In this document: positions 32,048-44,180 of the stretch, in pieces
Layout of the letters: every line of letters starts with the position of its first letter
Position numbering within the stretch: the first letter of the stretch is position 1
Source of the DNA: Pogostemon cablin
Taxonomy: Eukaryota; Streptophyta; Magnoliopsida; Lamiales; Lamiaceae
DNA length: 64,000 nt
Direction of reading: 5' to 3'
NCBI GenBank assembly: GCA_023678885.1
Contig: CM042979.1
Coordinates: 20,513,513-20,577,512 of the forward strand
The notes under the pieces: generated by a model
Seen by the model: only the letters and a program-made list of their open reading frames with translations
Databases searched by the model: none
What the model was told of the DNA's origin: nothing
Made by a program: the position numbers and the translations under genes

Positions 32048-33062
32048 TAATGGCAAAATTGGTAGGTTGGAATCGATTAGGAATGAAACCACTATTCCTA
32101 CTTTCATTCCAAATGTCACGATTGGTATGTTCAAGGGAATCTCGATTCCATTTGGAATCATCATTCCCTCAAACTTGTGAATGGTGATTCATCCCACCCC
32201 ATGGTATTACCATTACATCACCATTTGGAATTAATTTTATATTTTATTTTTTCAAATTTATGTAACTAAGAAATATAAAAAGATGTAAATAATATTTTTT
32301 AATTTTTACCATATTAAATTATGTAATTACCAAAATTATAAATAAATTAATATTTTCTGCTTAAAAATATTGGTATTAAATTATTCAATAAAAAAATAAA
32401 ATATTAAATCATTTATTTAAAATTTAAATAAAAAAATTATATGTTCATCTCATTAAAAAATGTAAAATTAAATTAAATTCTTAAAAAATATAATAAAAAT
32501 TTAAAATTAATTTAATATTTATTCAAAATAAAAATGACTAAATTATTTATTAAAAAATATTATTAATTAAATTGGATATATATATGTGTGTGTGTAACAA
32601 AATATAAATTATAATTCTTTTCGTAAGTTGATAAATTTTAATATATATAATTTTTTATTTATATTTTAATAATATTAAAATTATATTTATATTTAGTTTA
32701 ATTTTTTTAATTACATAATTATTAAAATATATAAAATCTTCATCGAGATTTTAATTATTTTTTTAATACATAGATGCTTTATTTATATTTTGATAATACT
32801 AAAAAAAATTTAATTTTTGTATAATTATTATTAATATATAAAATCTTCATTAACATTTTAATTAATTTAATGATTTTATATAAATTAATTTATTATTATA
32901 AAAATATTGTTAATGAGATTAGAACAAATTAAGAAATATATCTTTCTATTCCTTGAGTAATTCCTGAACAATACCAATCATAGTAATAATTATTTATTTC
33001 TCATCTCTATTCCATTCATAAGTTCATTCCATTCCATCGTTATTCCATTCAATCATATCAAT
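32048..33062. mobile_element. Putative TIR element with ATTCC-rich ends
   Basis: The left 190 bp and right 130 bp are full of GGAATG/CATTCC motifs in inverted arrangement (ATTGGTAGGTTGGAATCG left; reversed right ATTGATATGATTGAATGG). The middle is A/T-only with no frame. Borders and class (hAT or Harbinger type) are not resolved; no TSD was found. Confidence 0.4.
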
Positions 33063-33068
33063 CGAGCT

Positions 33069-33186
33069 GTAAAAATTTTAGGGAGATTCTTGGCTGACCC
33101 ATGCTCACAGATGACTTAGGTCAGTCCGTAAAAATTTTAGGGAGATTCTTGGCTGACCCATGCTCACAGATGACTTAGATCCGTCC
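33069..33186. repeat. Tandem duplication of a 59-bp unit
   Basis: GTAAAAATTTTAGGGAGATT...GACTTAG is present at 33069-33127 and again at 33128-33186. The two copies differ only near the 3' junction (GTCAGTCC versus ATCCGTCC). A recent local duplication. Confidence 0.95.
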
Positions 33187-33394
33187 AAGTTGCAGGTAAA
33201 AAGTAGCTCATTATGATGTATTTTAGTCTAATATATTTTATTATCTTATATCACTAAATATAATCCATTGTGCACTTTTTTTTCTTATTAAAAAATATAT
33301 ATACTATATGTACTTTAATTTTGTTTTAGTATAAATTTTAAGTAAAATGTATGTTCCGTTTTAATTTTTATTCTCATTCAATAATAAAATGTAT
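33187..33394. other. AT-rich intergenic stretch
   Basis: No gene or element seen. Confidence 0.4.
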
Positions 33395-33403
33395 ATATTT
33401 CAA

Positions 33404-33752
33404 GGGTTGATATTAGGTGCATTAGGGTGTAAGGGTGCATCCATATATGTATACATTTTTATTTTATTTTGTATATGTTTTTATTTTATTTGTATATGTA
33501 TTTCTTAATAATTGTATAGTTTTTTCACACTAAGTTTTTCATTAAAAAAATTAGCATTTATATGTGTATAACTTTTTATTCAATAGTGTATACATATTTT
33601 TTTTTGCACTCAATTTTCATTAAAAAAACTAACAATTAAATTGTATATTTTTTTGTTCATAATTGTATACATTTTTGTTCATATTTATATACATTTTTTA
33701 AAATGGGTGCACCGTATCATAGAGTGCACCCGGGTGCACAGTATAATTAGTC
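33404..33752. mobile_element. Mutator-like MITE (GTGCACCC family, second copy)
   Basis: A 349-bp sister of 4434-4776, colinear through GGTTGATATTAGGTGCA, GTGTATAACTTTTTATTCAA and GTGCACCCGGGTGCACAGTA. The flanks are ATATTTCAA (33395-33403) and ATATGTCAA (33753-33761), a 9-bp TSD with one change. Confidence 0.82.
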
Positions 33753-33895
33753 ATATGTCAACATCAATTCATGTATTTTAAAAATATTTTAATTGAGTAA
33801 AATTATATTATAATATTATTCTTAAACAAAAAGTTAATTTATATCAAACATTATTAATGTTTATTCAAAATTAATTAACAATGTATTTCAAAAGA

Positions 33896-33896
<1 letters not shown>

Positions 33897-33934
<38 letters not shown>
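33897..33934. repeat. (AAT)n microsatellite
   Basis: About 12 AAT/ATA trinucleotides. Confidence 0.9.
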
Positions 33935-33935
<1 letters not shown>

Positions 33936-34159
33936 TATTATACCTCCATACCACAATTTTTTTTTAAAAATACGATGGGTTTAATATTTATTTATTTATT
34001 TTCTCTCCTAAAAATATTATATATAATTTATAAGAATATATTTTAAAAGTATATTAATTATTCATTTGATTATTTATTTTTATTTAAATAGTATTATTAA
34101 TAGCATTATTAATGAAAAAAGGTGGAACAAAAGTGTGATAGTTTAAGAAGGGTAAAGCA

Positions 34160-34560
34160 ATTTCCGACACGATACGATAATTACGGGTTAGTATTTGGTT
34201 TATTTGGTCCGTGTCGTTATCATATTAATCTGATAAGTACACGAAAATTTTGTGTCATCTTTGTGACTCATTAACCTATTAACAACCAATATAAATATAA
34301 AATTTGGTAAATTTATAATAAAAATACTCATTAATTATTTTAAAATATATATTTTTTAAGAAATATTACTTTTAATTTTTTTTTAAATTTTCTTATCATG
34401 ATGTTATCGCGTCGTGTCAAACTGATATTTTTCGTGTTCGTGTCATGTCGAAACATTTTTTATTGTGGCATTTTTGGGTCTGTCCTATTGTGTCGTGCCA
34501 CTATTTTGTCTACACGAAATCCAACTCAATAGCACGAATTGCCACCCTACTAAATCACTG
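34160..34560. repeat. Dispersed repeat with GACACGA/GTGTCGTG motifs
   Basis: CGACACGATACGATAATTACGG, GGTCCGTGTCGTTATCATAT, GTTATCGCGTCGTGTCAAAC and TCCTATTGTGTCGTGCCAC recur on both strands. I believe this is a common plant repeat type but cannot name the family or its borders. Confidence 0.35.
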
Positions 34561-34562
34561 TA

Positions 34563-35070
34563 TTTCAATTAAAAAACAGGCTTGACAGCACGCACCACAA
34601 TACAAGATGCCACCTTATTTAAGAGGTTTTACCACGCTAGTAAATGGTGGCTTACTTAATATATAATAACAATTTTTTATTTAAAATGTTTGTTTATTTT
34701 AATATTATATTAATTCTATTACATTTATATTAATTTAAAATATACATAATGAATATTAATGATTTATTTTAAAATATTAAATAATAATATATGAAGTGTA
34801 GATTTATATTTCTTTATTATTTTCGTATTTTATTAATATACCTTCATATAATATATATATATATATATGATATTAAAATAGTAAAATTTTATATATTAAA
34901 AAGTAAATACTTTTTTGAAAGTATTACTATTAGATATACTCTTTCTATATATAATTAATTCTTGGTACATTATCCAAAATAAATAACTTCTAAGTACAAA
35001 ATATAAGATTGAAATACCCATTATACCCTTAATTAAACTAAATCTCATCAACGGTTAAGATTTAAGATTT
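34563..35070. other. AT-rich stretch left of the copia element
   Basis: No gene seen. Contains a short AT microsatellite at 34850-34868. Confidence 0.4.
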
Positions 35071-35127
35071 CTATGCGTGCACGTGGTATCCTTGTAAGCT
35101 CAAAAATCGATCCGATGATTCATGAAT

Positions 35128-35790
35128 GAGAGCAACATCCCACCGCGCATGATATTTGGGTGTATCTACGTGAGAAGTATGGTGGTACATCTGTTACAAG
35201 GCTTAGGAGACTATTAAGTTCGACACCTACAAAAAGAAATATGATCATAACATTAGACAACATCTCAGAGAGATGTCTAATATGATAATCGAACTTAAGA
35301 CTGTTGGTCACATTCTCTCTGATGAGCAACAAATCCAAGCACTGATCCGCTCTTTACCTGATCGTTGGGAATATCTGAAGGTTAACTTGACTCATAATGA
35401 AAGTATTAAAACTTTCAACGATGATGATCGTCATGTTGAATTAGAAGATGAGAGACTTGGAGCCTCAAAGCCAACTTCTGGGGCCTTCTATGCCGGTTCT
35501 ACTTCCAAAGGAGCTTCGGGCTTCAAAAGGAAAATGAATTGAAAGAAGGGGAAAAAGGGGAAACGATCTGATGGTGAAAAGCATGACAACAACCCAATGA
35601 CCAAAACTGATGAACAGAAGAAGAAAAAGAAGCATAAAAAAAGAATAAGAAAGATAAGAGCAAAATGCCATGTTACAATTGTGGTAAGCTTGGTCACTTT
35701 GCATGTGAATGTCCTAAGCCCAGGAGGGACAAGGTAGATTCATCTTATTCTATTTCGTGCGAAATTAATGTCTCAAGTACTGTCTTGCTA
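35128..35790 (+). pseudogene. Copia gag (copy 1) with CCHC zinc knuckle
   Basis: Gag starts mid-domain (DIWVYLREKYGG) and after a frameshift continues MSNMIIELKTVGHILSDEQQ, then LIRSLPDRWEYLKVNLTHNE. A stop (TGA) follows FKRKMN. A Lys-rich tract leads to the nucleic-acid-binding knuckle CYNCGKLGHFACECPKP at about 35668-35720. The frame changes between the two parts. Confidence 0.85.
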
Positions 35791-36666
35791 ACTGATTCTT
35801 ATCCATTGAGGATTACAGACTCAGGAGCAATGGACCATGTGACGAGAGATATGGTAGCTTTTGTAGATTTTTATCATGTTTCAAAGGGGACTAGGTGGAT
35901 ATATGTGAGAAATAATGCTCGAGTCGAAGTCGAAGGACTTGGGACTTGCAAACTAGACCTTGACAATGGTCGGGCTTTTATTCTAATGATGTTCTCTATG
36001 CTCCAGAAATCATGCGAAATCCAATCTCTATTTCAGTTTTAGTTAATTTGTGGTAATTAGCATTGATGATACTTGTTATGCATCTGGACATATGAATTAT
36101 GGTTTTATGATTTTAAATTGTAATAGAATGACTTTTAGTTATTATGATGATTATTCATATTTACTAAATGCTTGTTCTTCTAGTAATGCAAATGTGAATG
36201 ATAATGTTTGACATGCTAGAGTGGGTCATATTGGGCAAGATAGGATGAATAGAATTGTTAAAGAAGGATTGTTGAGTCTTTCTTCAAAAGTTGAATTATC
36301 CAAATGCGAACATTGTCTTGCTGGAAAAATGACTAGAAAACCTTTTAGTAAAGCCGCCATTAGAGTTGAATCTCCATTAGAAGTAATCCATTCCGATATA
36401 TGTGGTCCTGTAAATGTGAGAGCAGGACATGGAGCTCACTATTTCATTACGTTCATTGATTATTATTCATGTTTTGGATATTTCTATTTGATATCTCATA
36501 AGTCTGAAGCATTGGATCGTTTTAAACGATTCTTGAGTAAAGTTGAAAATCAAAAGGACAAATCTATCAAAGTTTTAAGAACTGATAGAGGACGTGAATA
36601 TCTATCAGAACAATTCAAGGAATTTTGTAATGAAAAGGGTATAATCCGACAATTAACCATTCCTTA
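35791..36666 (+). pseudogene. Copia protease and integrase N-terminal part (copy 1)
   Basis: After the knuckle the frame gives ITDSGAMDHVTRDMVAFVDF, the copia protease active site region (DSGA). From 36216 an open frame runs through the HHCC-type end (GHIGQDRMNRIVKEGLL, CEHCLAGK) and the first part of the DDE integrase core (EVIHSDICGPV, FITFIDYYS, LRTDRGREYLS). It stops exactly at the solo LTR insertion after TIPYT. Stops and shifts separate protease from integrase. Confidence 0.88.
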
Positions 36667-36670
36667 TACG

Positions 36671-38852
36671 TGATCGCTATTTCTTTCTCCCTCAAGTTTA
36701 AGGGATCGATTGTAGTACGAGTGACCAAGTAAAATATCGTTCCCACATGATAGCTATAAATCTAAGAAGTAATTTTATGCGATAATTTGATTGCAAGACA
36801 AATTCGGGATTTTTTGAAAGAATGATTAACGAATAAAATAATTTGAATAATAAAATAGTTTGTAAATAACAACACACGAGAGAAATGATTTAAGAGTTCA
36901 AGGATTGAGAATTGGTAATGCTAGGGTAAACAACTTGATTATGTGACCAATTTATCTAGACCCAAATTAATTACTTGCAAACGTTTATAAGAGGATCACT
37001 AAACCTAGTTAAATCACCTTGATCAGGTAAGATCTAACACTTATAAAGAATTGGAAATCCTTGGATCAATAAGAAATCAACTACCTCTCCCTCTATAGGT
37101 ACTTCATGCTAAATTCCAATTAAGGCTAGAGCACTAGACTTCCCTTTCTAGGTACATGATCGTTAACTCTTTTTCTCTTTACCAATTACTTAATAATGAT
37201 GTTTTACTAAGTAACTAATATTCCAAATTGATTGTCTAACACTCTTAGGCTTTAATGGTCAATACACCTAAGAATGTCTCACAAAACACGTCTAGGCTTT
37301 AATGGTCAATACACCTAAGACTTGCCTCATGAAACAATAATCATTATGTAGGAATAAAGACGCCTATTATCTTCAATGATAATTTTAAAGGGATCAAAAT
37401 TCCAATTCATAACAATACGAAGTTTCAAAATAAAATCTTCAATAAGGAAAATAAATCATTTGCAAGATAATCAATTCAAGTCTAAAGTAATTAAATCACA
37501 TAATCAAGATTGTTTTAACACCCTAACATCACCAACAAAGAATTTAGCCCATGGAGTTGTTAGAACACATCATGAATATGTAATTAATCCTAACCATAGT
37601 GCTAAATAACAAGAGATAAGTAACTAGAAAGAAGGAATCAGTTTTGATGACTCCGTCTCTTCAATCACACTCTCCGTTTGAATCTCCGTCTCCGATCCAA
37701 GTAGCAAATCCGTTCGCCTCTCCGGTGGAGGGATGAAAGAAATGGTGATGTGTTGAGGAAGTGTGCAGCTGATTGTTGCTGCTACTTCCACTTGCAGCAG
37801 GCTGCAAGTTCAACTCCACTCCCTCTACTCACTTATTTATGTGTTGTGAAGGTTGTGTGAAGTTGGATGATGGTTTTGAATGTTGTGGGGATGATGTGAA
37901 TTGTTGTGGGATGATTGTAGGATGTTGATGCAGCCCCTATTTATAGTTGTGGAAGGAGAACAACATCACATGCCTCCATGGCTGCCCATGTTACTCTATG
38001 CTTCCATTTCACATTGTTTGTTCAATTATTGCAGCTCCACATGCATCCATTTCCCATTTAGTCTTGCTGTCCATCATCTTTGCACTCACTTTCATCCTTG
38101 TCTTCTTTGTTTTGAAGAATCTATGGCATGTTAGGTGCTTCATGTGTCCCATGTGGCTTAGATGTAGTAATAACATATTTGCATATGCTCCATAGTCACA
38201 ACATGGTTTCACATGGTAGATGAATAATTGATCTCACATGGTAGATGAATGCTTTGCTTCACATGGTAGATGAATGAAGTTTCGAATTTTTTTATCTTCC
38301 TTTGAGCAGCTTCAGTAATTCATTCATAACTTCTTCATCCGGCCTCTTTTTTGAGTGATTTTTATGCTCACGTGATCTTCACTTCCTTGGCTTTCTATCA
38401 ATATAAAGAACTCATAAAAACTCCAAGATTTGAATGTGCAACAAGCTATGGAAAATAGAACATAAATTCTGTTCGGCATAGCTCGCGCGGCGTCACCATT
38501 TAGCTCATAACTTTCTCGTTTGGAACTTGATTTGTATGTTCTTTACGTCAAAACGACCCTCTCTTCAGTGGATTTCCAACCATGTAGCACACCATTAGTT
38601 TTGATCTTCACATTGAACACAGAATATTTATGAAGTTGGACATGCATTTTTCATCATCATTGCATAAATTGCACATTTTCTTCACACTTGCACTTTTGAT
38701 CCTATTTCCTATCAAAACACAATAAAATACCTTAATAGCACCTTTTAATCAATAATAGTCCAAAGTATTAATATATGTGCAAATAATAGCAATTATACAC
38801 TCAAAAAGGTATTAAATTGAACTCGAAAATACATGAATTTCCACTCTCATCA
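36671..38852 (-). mobile_element. Solo LTR (Ty3, Athila/Tat-like) inside the copia integrase gene
   Basis: A 2182-bp sequence starting TGATCGC and ending CTCTCATCA, flanked by the perfect 5-bp duplication ATACG (36666-36670, 38853-38857). The copia integrase reading resumes directly on the right (TPQQNGVAERRNR). The TGATGAGAG start on the minus strand resembles the LTR at 23981, so it is drawn as minus strand. It has no coding sequence. Internal short repeats include a 32-bp duplication (AGGCTTTAATGGTCAATACA, 37247 and 37291) and three TCACATGGTAGATGAATGA units (38209-38280). A product of LTR-LTR recombination. Confidence 0.88.
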
Positions 38853-38857
38853 ATACG

Positions 38858-39585
38858 CCTCAACAAAATGGTGTTGCTGAAAGAAGGAATAGGATTTTGT
38901 TGGAGATGGTGAGATCCATGATGGCACAAGCTAATCTACTGATCTCTTTTTAGGGAGATGCGTTGCTTACGGCAGCTTATGTTCTTAATCGTCTGCCTTC
39001 CAAATCAGTTGCTTCGACTCTATATGAACTTTGGACGGGTAGAAAACCTGACTTAAGTAACCTTATAACTTGGGGATTAGCAGCTTATTACATAATTCAT
39101 CAAGTCAGTATGGAAAGTTAGGTCCTAGAGGTAAAAAGTGTATCTTCATAAGATTCTGCGAATATTCTAAGGGCTACGTGTTCATAGGAGATCAGGATGG
39201 TAGCTTAACTGAGACAGAATCACGTAATGCTTATTTTCTGGAAATTAAATTTTCTAGTATCAGGGATGCCGAACCTATTTTTGAGGTAGTAGAAAACCAA
39301 TACATACAAGATCCAAGTGGGAGTAGTAGTTTAGGTGATGGTGTGGATCTTGATAGATATTTGTCAATTGAGGATCAGGAGATTCCCAATGAATGCATTT
39401 TATCTACAGAAGACCATCAACAGCTATCTCGGAAAAGTTCTAGGAAACATGTGCCCAAGAGGCATTATGATATTGAAGGACATGCCTTCTTTGTTTCACC
39501 AAAAAATGGAGATGTTTCTCCTGTTGATGAGGAAGAGTCCAGAAATGTTAAAGAAGCTCTGACTTGTCCGACAAAGGAGAAATGA
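38858..39585 (+). pseudogene. Copia integrase C-terminal part (copy 1)
   Basis: Resumes after the solo LTR with PQQNGVAERRNRILLEMVRS (the conserved NGVAER block with catalytic Glu), then ALLTAAYVLNRLPSKSV and LWTGRKPDLSNL. A frame from 39070 gives GPRGKKCIFIRFCEYSKGYV and EIKFSSIRDAEPIFEVVENQ, the GKR-type region and linker before reverse transcriptase. At least two frameshifts. Confidence 0.85.
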
Positions 39586-40668
39586 ATGAAAGCGATGGAA
39601 GAGGAGATGGAGTCTATGAAGTCAGATCAAGTTTGGGAACTTGTAGATCTTCCGAAGGGACGAATGGCAATTGGGAATAAATGGATTCTCAAAATAAAAA
39701 AAAAGTCTGATGGCTCAATAGAGGGTATAAAGCTCGCTTGGTGGTAAAAAGTTATACTCAACAAGAGGGTATAGACTACGAAGATACTTTTTCACCTGTA
39801 GTGAGGTTTACCTCGATTCGTCTACTGTTGGTTGTAGTGGCTAGTATGGATTTAGAATTACACCAAATGGATGTTAAGACCATATTTCTCAATGGAGAAT
39901 TAGAAGAAGAAATCTACATGCAACAGCCTGTAGGATTTATTCTTCAAGGTCAAGAGAATAAAGTTTGTAGATTGAAAAAGTCGATCTATGGACTCAAACA
40001 ATCCTCTAGACAGTGGTATTTGAGGTTTCACACTACAATAATCTCATATAACTTCGTTATGATAAACGAAGTCCACTGTATTTACGTTAAACAGTCCAAT
40101 GATAGTTTTTTATTCTATCCTTGTATGTGGATGACATACTACTAGCGAGTAATAGCAAAGAGTATCTTAAAACCATAAAAAGATGGTTATCTTCAAATTT
40201 CGAAATGAAAGATATGGGTTAGGCAGAATGCATACTTGGTGTGAAGATCCATAAGGATCGTTCAAAGAAATTATTGGGTTTGTCTCAAGAGACTTACATC
40301 AAGAAACTTTTAGAACGGTTCAAGATGGACACTTGCAAGCCCATAGATACTCCTATTGTGAAAGGCGAATCATTGAGTCAACATATGTGTCCCAAGATTC
40401 AAGATGAAATCAATGAATGTCCAAAGTGTCATATGCCAATGCGATTGGAAGTCTTATGTACGCAATGATGTGTACAAGACCAGACATTTGCTATGCCGTT
40501 GGTCTGGTACGAAGGTATCAATCCAATCCGGGGAAGAAGCATTGGATGGCTATTAAAAGAATTTTTAGATACCTGAAAGGGACTGCAGATTATTCTCTTT
40601 GTTATCATGGGAATAACAGTACACTGAATGGGTATTCAGACGCTGACTGGAGTGGAGATTTAGATTAA
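39586..40668 (+). pseudogene. Copia reverse transcriptase (copy 1)
   Basis: Motifs in order: MEEEMESMKSDQVWELVDLP, then EGIDYEDTFSPVVRFTSIRL, LHQMDVKTIFLNGELEEEIY, VCRLKKSIYGLKQSSRQWYL, then a broken active site where YVDDILL is split by a shift near 40128. Then KKLLERFKMDTCKPIDTP and YANAIGSLMYAMMCTRPDIC to 40668. Several shifts make it nonfunctional. Confidence 0.88.
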
Positions 40669-41088
40669 CGTAAATCAACTTCTGGTTATGTCTTCTTACT
40701 CAACAATGGAGCAATCTCACAGTGTAGCAAGAAACAGACTTGCATTTCATTATCCACAATGGAAGCCGAGTTTGTGGCATGTGCGTCTGTAGTTCAAGAG
40801 GCTATCTGGTTGAGAAGATTTATGAAATACTTGGAGGTCTTAAATACTTCCGTGGGAGCTGTTTTAATCAATTGTGATAATCAAGCGGCCATTGCTTACA
40901 CAAAAGACCCCAAATATCATGGAAAGACCAAACACATTGATACTAAATTCAACTTTGTTAGAGATATTATAGAAAAAAAGAAAGTGATTCTTAAATACAT
41001 TTCTACTCGTTTAATGTTAGCAGATCCTTTTACCAAACCAATTCCCAGAGATGTTTTCATAGGACATGTAAAAGGATTAGGTTTGTGA
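40669..41088 (+). pseudogene. Copia RNase H (copy 1)
   Basis: Begins GYSDADWSGDLD (ending at a TAA for the usual Asn-Arg-Lys), continues STSGYVFLLNNGAISQCSKK, then MEAEFVACASVVQEAIWLRR, NCDNQAAIAYTKDPKYHGKT, KHIDTKFNFVRDIIEKKKVI and LADPFTKPIPRDVFIGHVKG to a natural stop. The catalytic D, E and D/N pattern is recognisable. One of the better preserved pieces. Confidence 0.88.
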
Positions 41089-41450
41089 AAGATTTAAAAT
41101 GATGTATTGAATATGTTTATGTATGTTAATGGAATGGTTAACGGCTTAACTATATGTATATGTTTCATAAATTATATGTGATGGTTCATATATAATAGTA
41201 TGTCGGCAAGTTATGATTAGCTCTCTCATACGAGCAATCACCTCTGGCTAAGTGGGAGCGCAGAGATGAGATTACGATAATTAATATAATCGGGATAGAT
41301 TTAACCACGAATCTAATCCAACTTATTGTAAAGCTAAATCGATGGAGATCCTATACATTGGAGGGAGGAATCTAGGTTAAGTGTATGGGACACACTTGAA
41401 CTTTAATTTACACGATGTCTAAATTAAAATGAAATACGACATACGCTTTC
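41089..41450 (+). other. Copia 3' untranslated region (copy 1)
   Basis: Homologous, on the opposite strand, to about 50660-51000 of copy 2. AAGTGGGAGCGCAGAG is a purine-rich tract but is some 800 bp from an LTR in copy 2. Homology ends near 41450. Confidence 0.65.
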
Positions 41451-41825
41451 ATTGAAATGCTTTAAGAAACCCCTAAGACTCTCATTCTGTCCTTGTCGTA
41501 TGCTCGAAAACTTGTGCATTGGATCCTTCAATTTCCCCAAGTAAGCAAACATAAAAAAGAAGATATTAGTAAGTTATGCCTAGCGGTAGATCATTTTAGG
41601 AGTTAGGGCCGTGAACCAAGCGTGCGTCTTAACTCCAAGGGTGAGAGAAAACTTTACTGATTTTCCGTCATCCATGAGATAATTATCTATGTGTGAATAA
41701 TGGTCGGAATGGCAATCAAATGATGGGATTTGCAATAGCTTTATCTTTGACTGTCTCTGAGCTAAGCAATTTTCTATTGATAAAGGGGTTTTGCCTACAT
41801 TCTGTTGAGGTAGACCTGCCTCCCT
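41451..41825. other. Unassigned sequence between retroelement fragments
   Basis: No frame or repeat family recognised; composition is less AT-rich than the surroundings. Confidence 0.3.
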
Positions 41826-41829
41826 GACC

Positions 41830-42985
41830 TTTTGCCTCTACTCCACTTCATCAAGCCTTTTTTAAAGTCGAGCAATTAGTTTATATCTTTTGTCCGGCTC
41901 TGGCTCCATCAAATATAGTGAGTCATGGGTGTATTCTCTCGGTGGTACCATAGGTGAATTGTATGCGTTTAATGCTGATGATGTTTCCACTTTCTAGGCG
42001 GTACAGGTGGTGGGTTTTCTCAGCCAGGTGGTAAGGGCGGAAAAACACATCGATTTTTTATGGATGCTGCGATTTATTTTTATTCTCTCCGTCTTTCCCT
42101 AGATTTTGATGGTTCTATCCCTTTCTACGTCGGGGTGTTTCGTTGATACTCTCCTCTAGAGGGTGGTTTCAGCTTCGAACTCATATGATTATATTCTGGG
42201 AGTCATCCTTACTAACCGCTCGATATTTTTCTTCACGGATCTGTCGATGTTTTCTTAACTCATTCCTCAAATCTCCAATTAGCACTGTTCGAACTTCTTC
42301 AAAATTTAGTCGAGTCCGTTGTACTGTAGTGTATTCTCTGAATATGGAGCGTATCTTTTCCATCATCTCTCGGGTTTTCTTTGGGTCATCTAGAGTTTGG
42401 ATCTCTGAGATGACATTGGGTGGTTAAGCATGTTTTTGCCATTTGGACGTTGATGTTATCTCCTTCTTGGATGACATTCCGATGAGGGCAAGTTTCGCTA
42501 GTTGTAACCTTGCTGACAACATCTTCTAATCTTCCATCTTCCATGCGCCCTTCCTCTAGCGCCAAATTATTCATGGTGTTTTTCGTCTGATGATGATGGC
42601 TTAGAGTAGCAATGAATTTATGGACTCAAACAACAAATCAAATAAGTAAAATAATTTAAATGAGTCTCTCTATAATATTTTTCATCCACGTCTAACGTGT
42701 ATTTTGTGTGCAAACATCTATTGGATTGGTCGAGGTTTTCCTTGGCTAAGTCGGACATCTTTAAGGTCGGCTCAACTCGAGGCGATCATGCTGGACTTGT
42801 AAGAAGGTTAGACATATCATCTTTGAATATTGTCGGCCTTGTCTAGATTTATCGTTATAGGCCTTCAGGCAATTGTTTACCATCGGATGAGCCTTGGGTG
42901 AGCTTTATTTTCAGTCTGGATATTCAACATGCTGGACTGACTTCATGGACTTTTTACATATACTTTTAGTCATTGGGCATTGGCC
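41830..42985 (-). mobile_element. 5' fragment of a Ty3/gypsy LTR retrotransposon
   Basis: On the minus strand, about 400 bp of LTR-like sequence (to TCATCATCAGACGAAAAACACC) is followed by ATAATTTGGCGCTAGAGGAA, a PBS-like tract of the TTTGGCGC type, and then a gag-like beginning (MNNLALEEGRMEDGRLEDVV at 42574, then MMEKIRSIFREYTTVQRTRL at 42366 in another frame, with RNELRKHRQ). Beyond 41900 homology is lost. No pol is present. The family is not determined. Confidence 0.45.
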
Positions 42986-43004
42986 CATATCCAGAGTGAG
43001 ACAC

Positions 43005-43066
43005 CCTTTATAGCGGACACCCAAAATGACCAAATTGTACCCCTTTGGGGTGGACGGAGGAACCAA
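43005..43066. repeat. Stowaway-like terminal fragment
   Basis: CACCCTTTATAGCGGACACC...GGTGGACGGAGGAACC resembles the right end of copy B at 1200-1250. Confidence 0.35.
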
Positions 43067-43434
<368 letters not shown>

Positions 43435-43637
43435 TAGTATGAAACCCGCGTACAACACGGGATTATTTAATTATTATTTTTATTTTTAATTAAATAATTC
43501 GTATTATGTAACGTAACAATATTAATTAAGAAGATTTTTTTTCTTCTTATAGCTAGATAATTTCTTTTGTAAAGAATTTGGAACAAATTATAACATTTGA
43601 CTTTTGGTAATGTAACATATAACTAAATCATGTAGAA

Positions 43638-43643
<6 letters not shown>

Positions 43644-43684
<41 letters not shown>
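43644..43684. repeat. (AT)n microsatellite
   Basis: About 20 AT units at the junction with the minisatellite block. Confidence 0.9.
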
Positions 43685-43686
<2 letters not shown>

Positions 43687-43796
43687 CAATGACTAGAATA
43701 CAACAGTCTTTTTTTTTTAAATCTGTACAATCTTCTTCCTTCACCTTCAGTATGTGTTTTCGTCTTTTTTTTGTTTTTATTTATTTATTTAATTTT

Positions 43797-44180
43797 AGGG
43801 ATATAATTGTAATTTTACCCTTGTGGTTTAGGGTATAATTTATCCCTAGGGTTTATGGTTTAGAGTATAATTGTAATTTTACCCTTGTGATTTAGGGTAT
43901 AATTTATCCCTTGGGTTTAGGGTTTAGGGTATAATTGTAATTTTACCCTTGTGGTTTATGGTATAATTTATCCCCTAGGGTTTAAAGTATAATTATAATT
44001 TTACCCTTGTAGTTTAGGGTATAATTTATCCCTAGGGTTTGGGGTATAATTGTAATTTTACCCTTGTGGTTTAGAGTATAATTTATCCCTAGGATTTAGG
44101 GTATAATTATAATTTTACCCTTGTGGTTTAGGGTATAATTTATCCTTAGGGTTTAGGGTTTAGGGTATAATAGTCATTTA
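43797..44180. repeat. Minisatellite of about 60-65-bp units with TTTAGGG motifs
   Basis: Six to seven units of GGGTATAATTGTAATTTTAC, CCTTGTGGTTTAGGGTATAA and TTTATCCCTAGGGTTTA. Two places have GGTTTAGGGTTTAGGGTATA, i.e. short runs of the plant telomere repeat. A diverged, inverted relative lies at 62725-63075, and the flanking ATTAATTAAGAAGA block is shared too. Confidence 0.85.

Larger units (their letters stand above)
35075..41450 (+). mobile_element. Ty1/copia retrotransposon (copy 1), 5'-truncated and degenerate
   Basis: Successive blocks encode gag, zinc knuckle, protease, integrase, reverse transcriptase and RNase H in the copia order, all broken by frameshifts and stops. It is the same family as the element at 49573-57509: sequence from 35075 matches the complement of about 54690 leftward, and its tail (GTCGGCAAGTTATGATTAGC, AGTGGGAGCGCAGAGATGAG) matches the complement of 50840-50910. 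The first part of gag and the 5' LTR are missing. The 3' end fades at about 41450 with no LTR found. A solo LTR of another family sits in the integrase gene. Confidence 0.88.
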
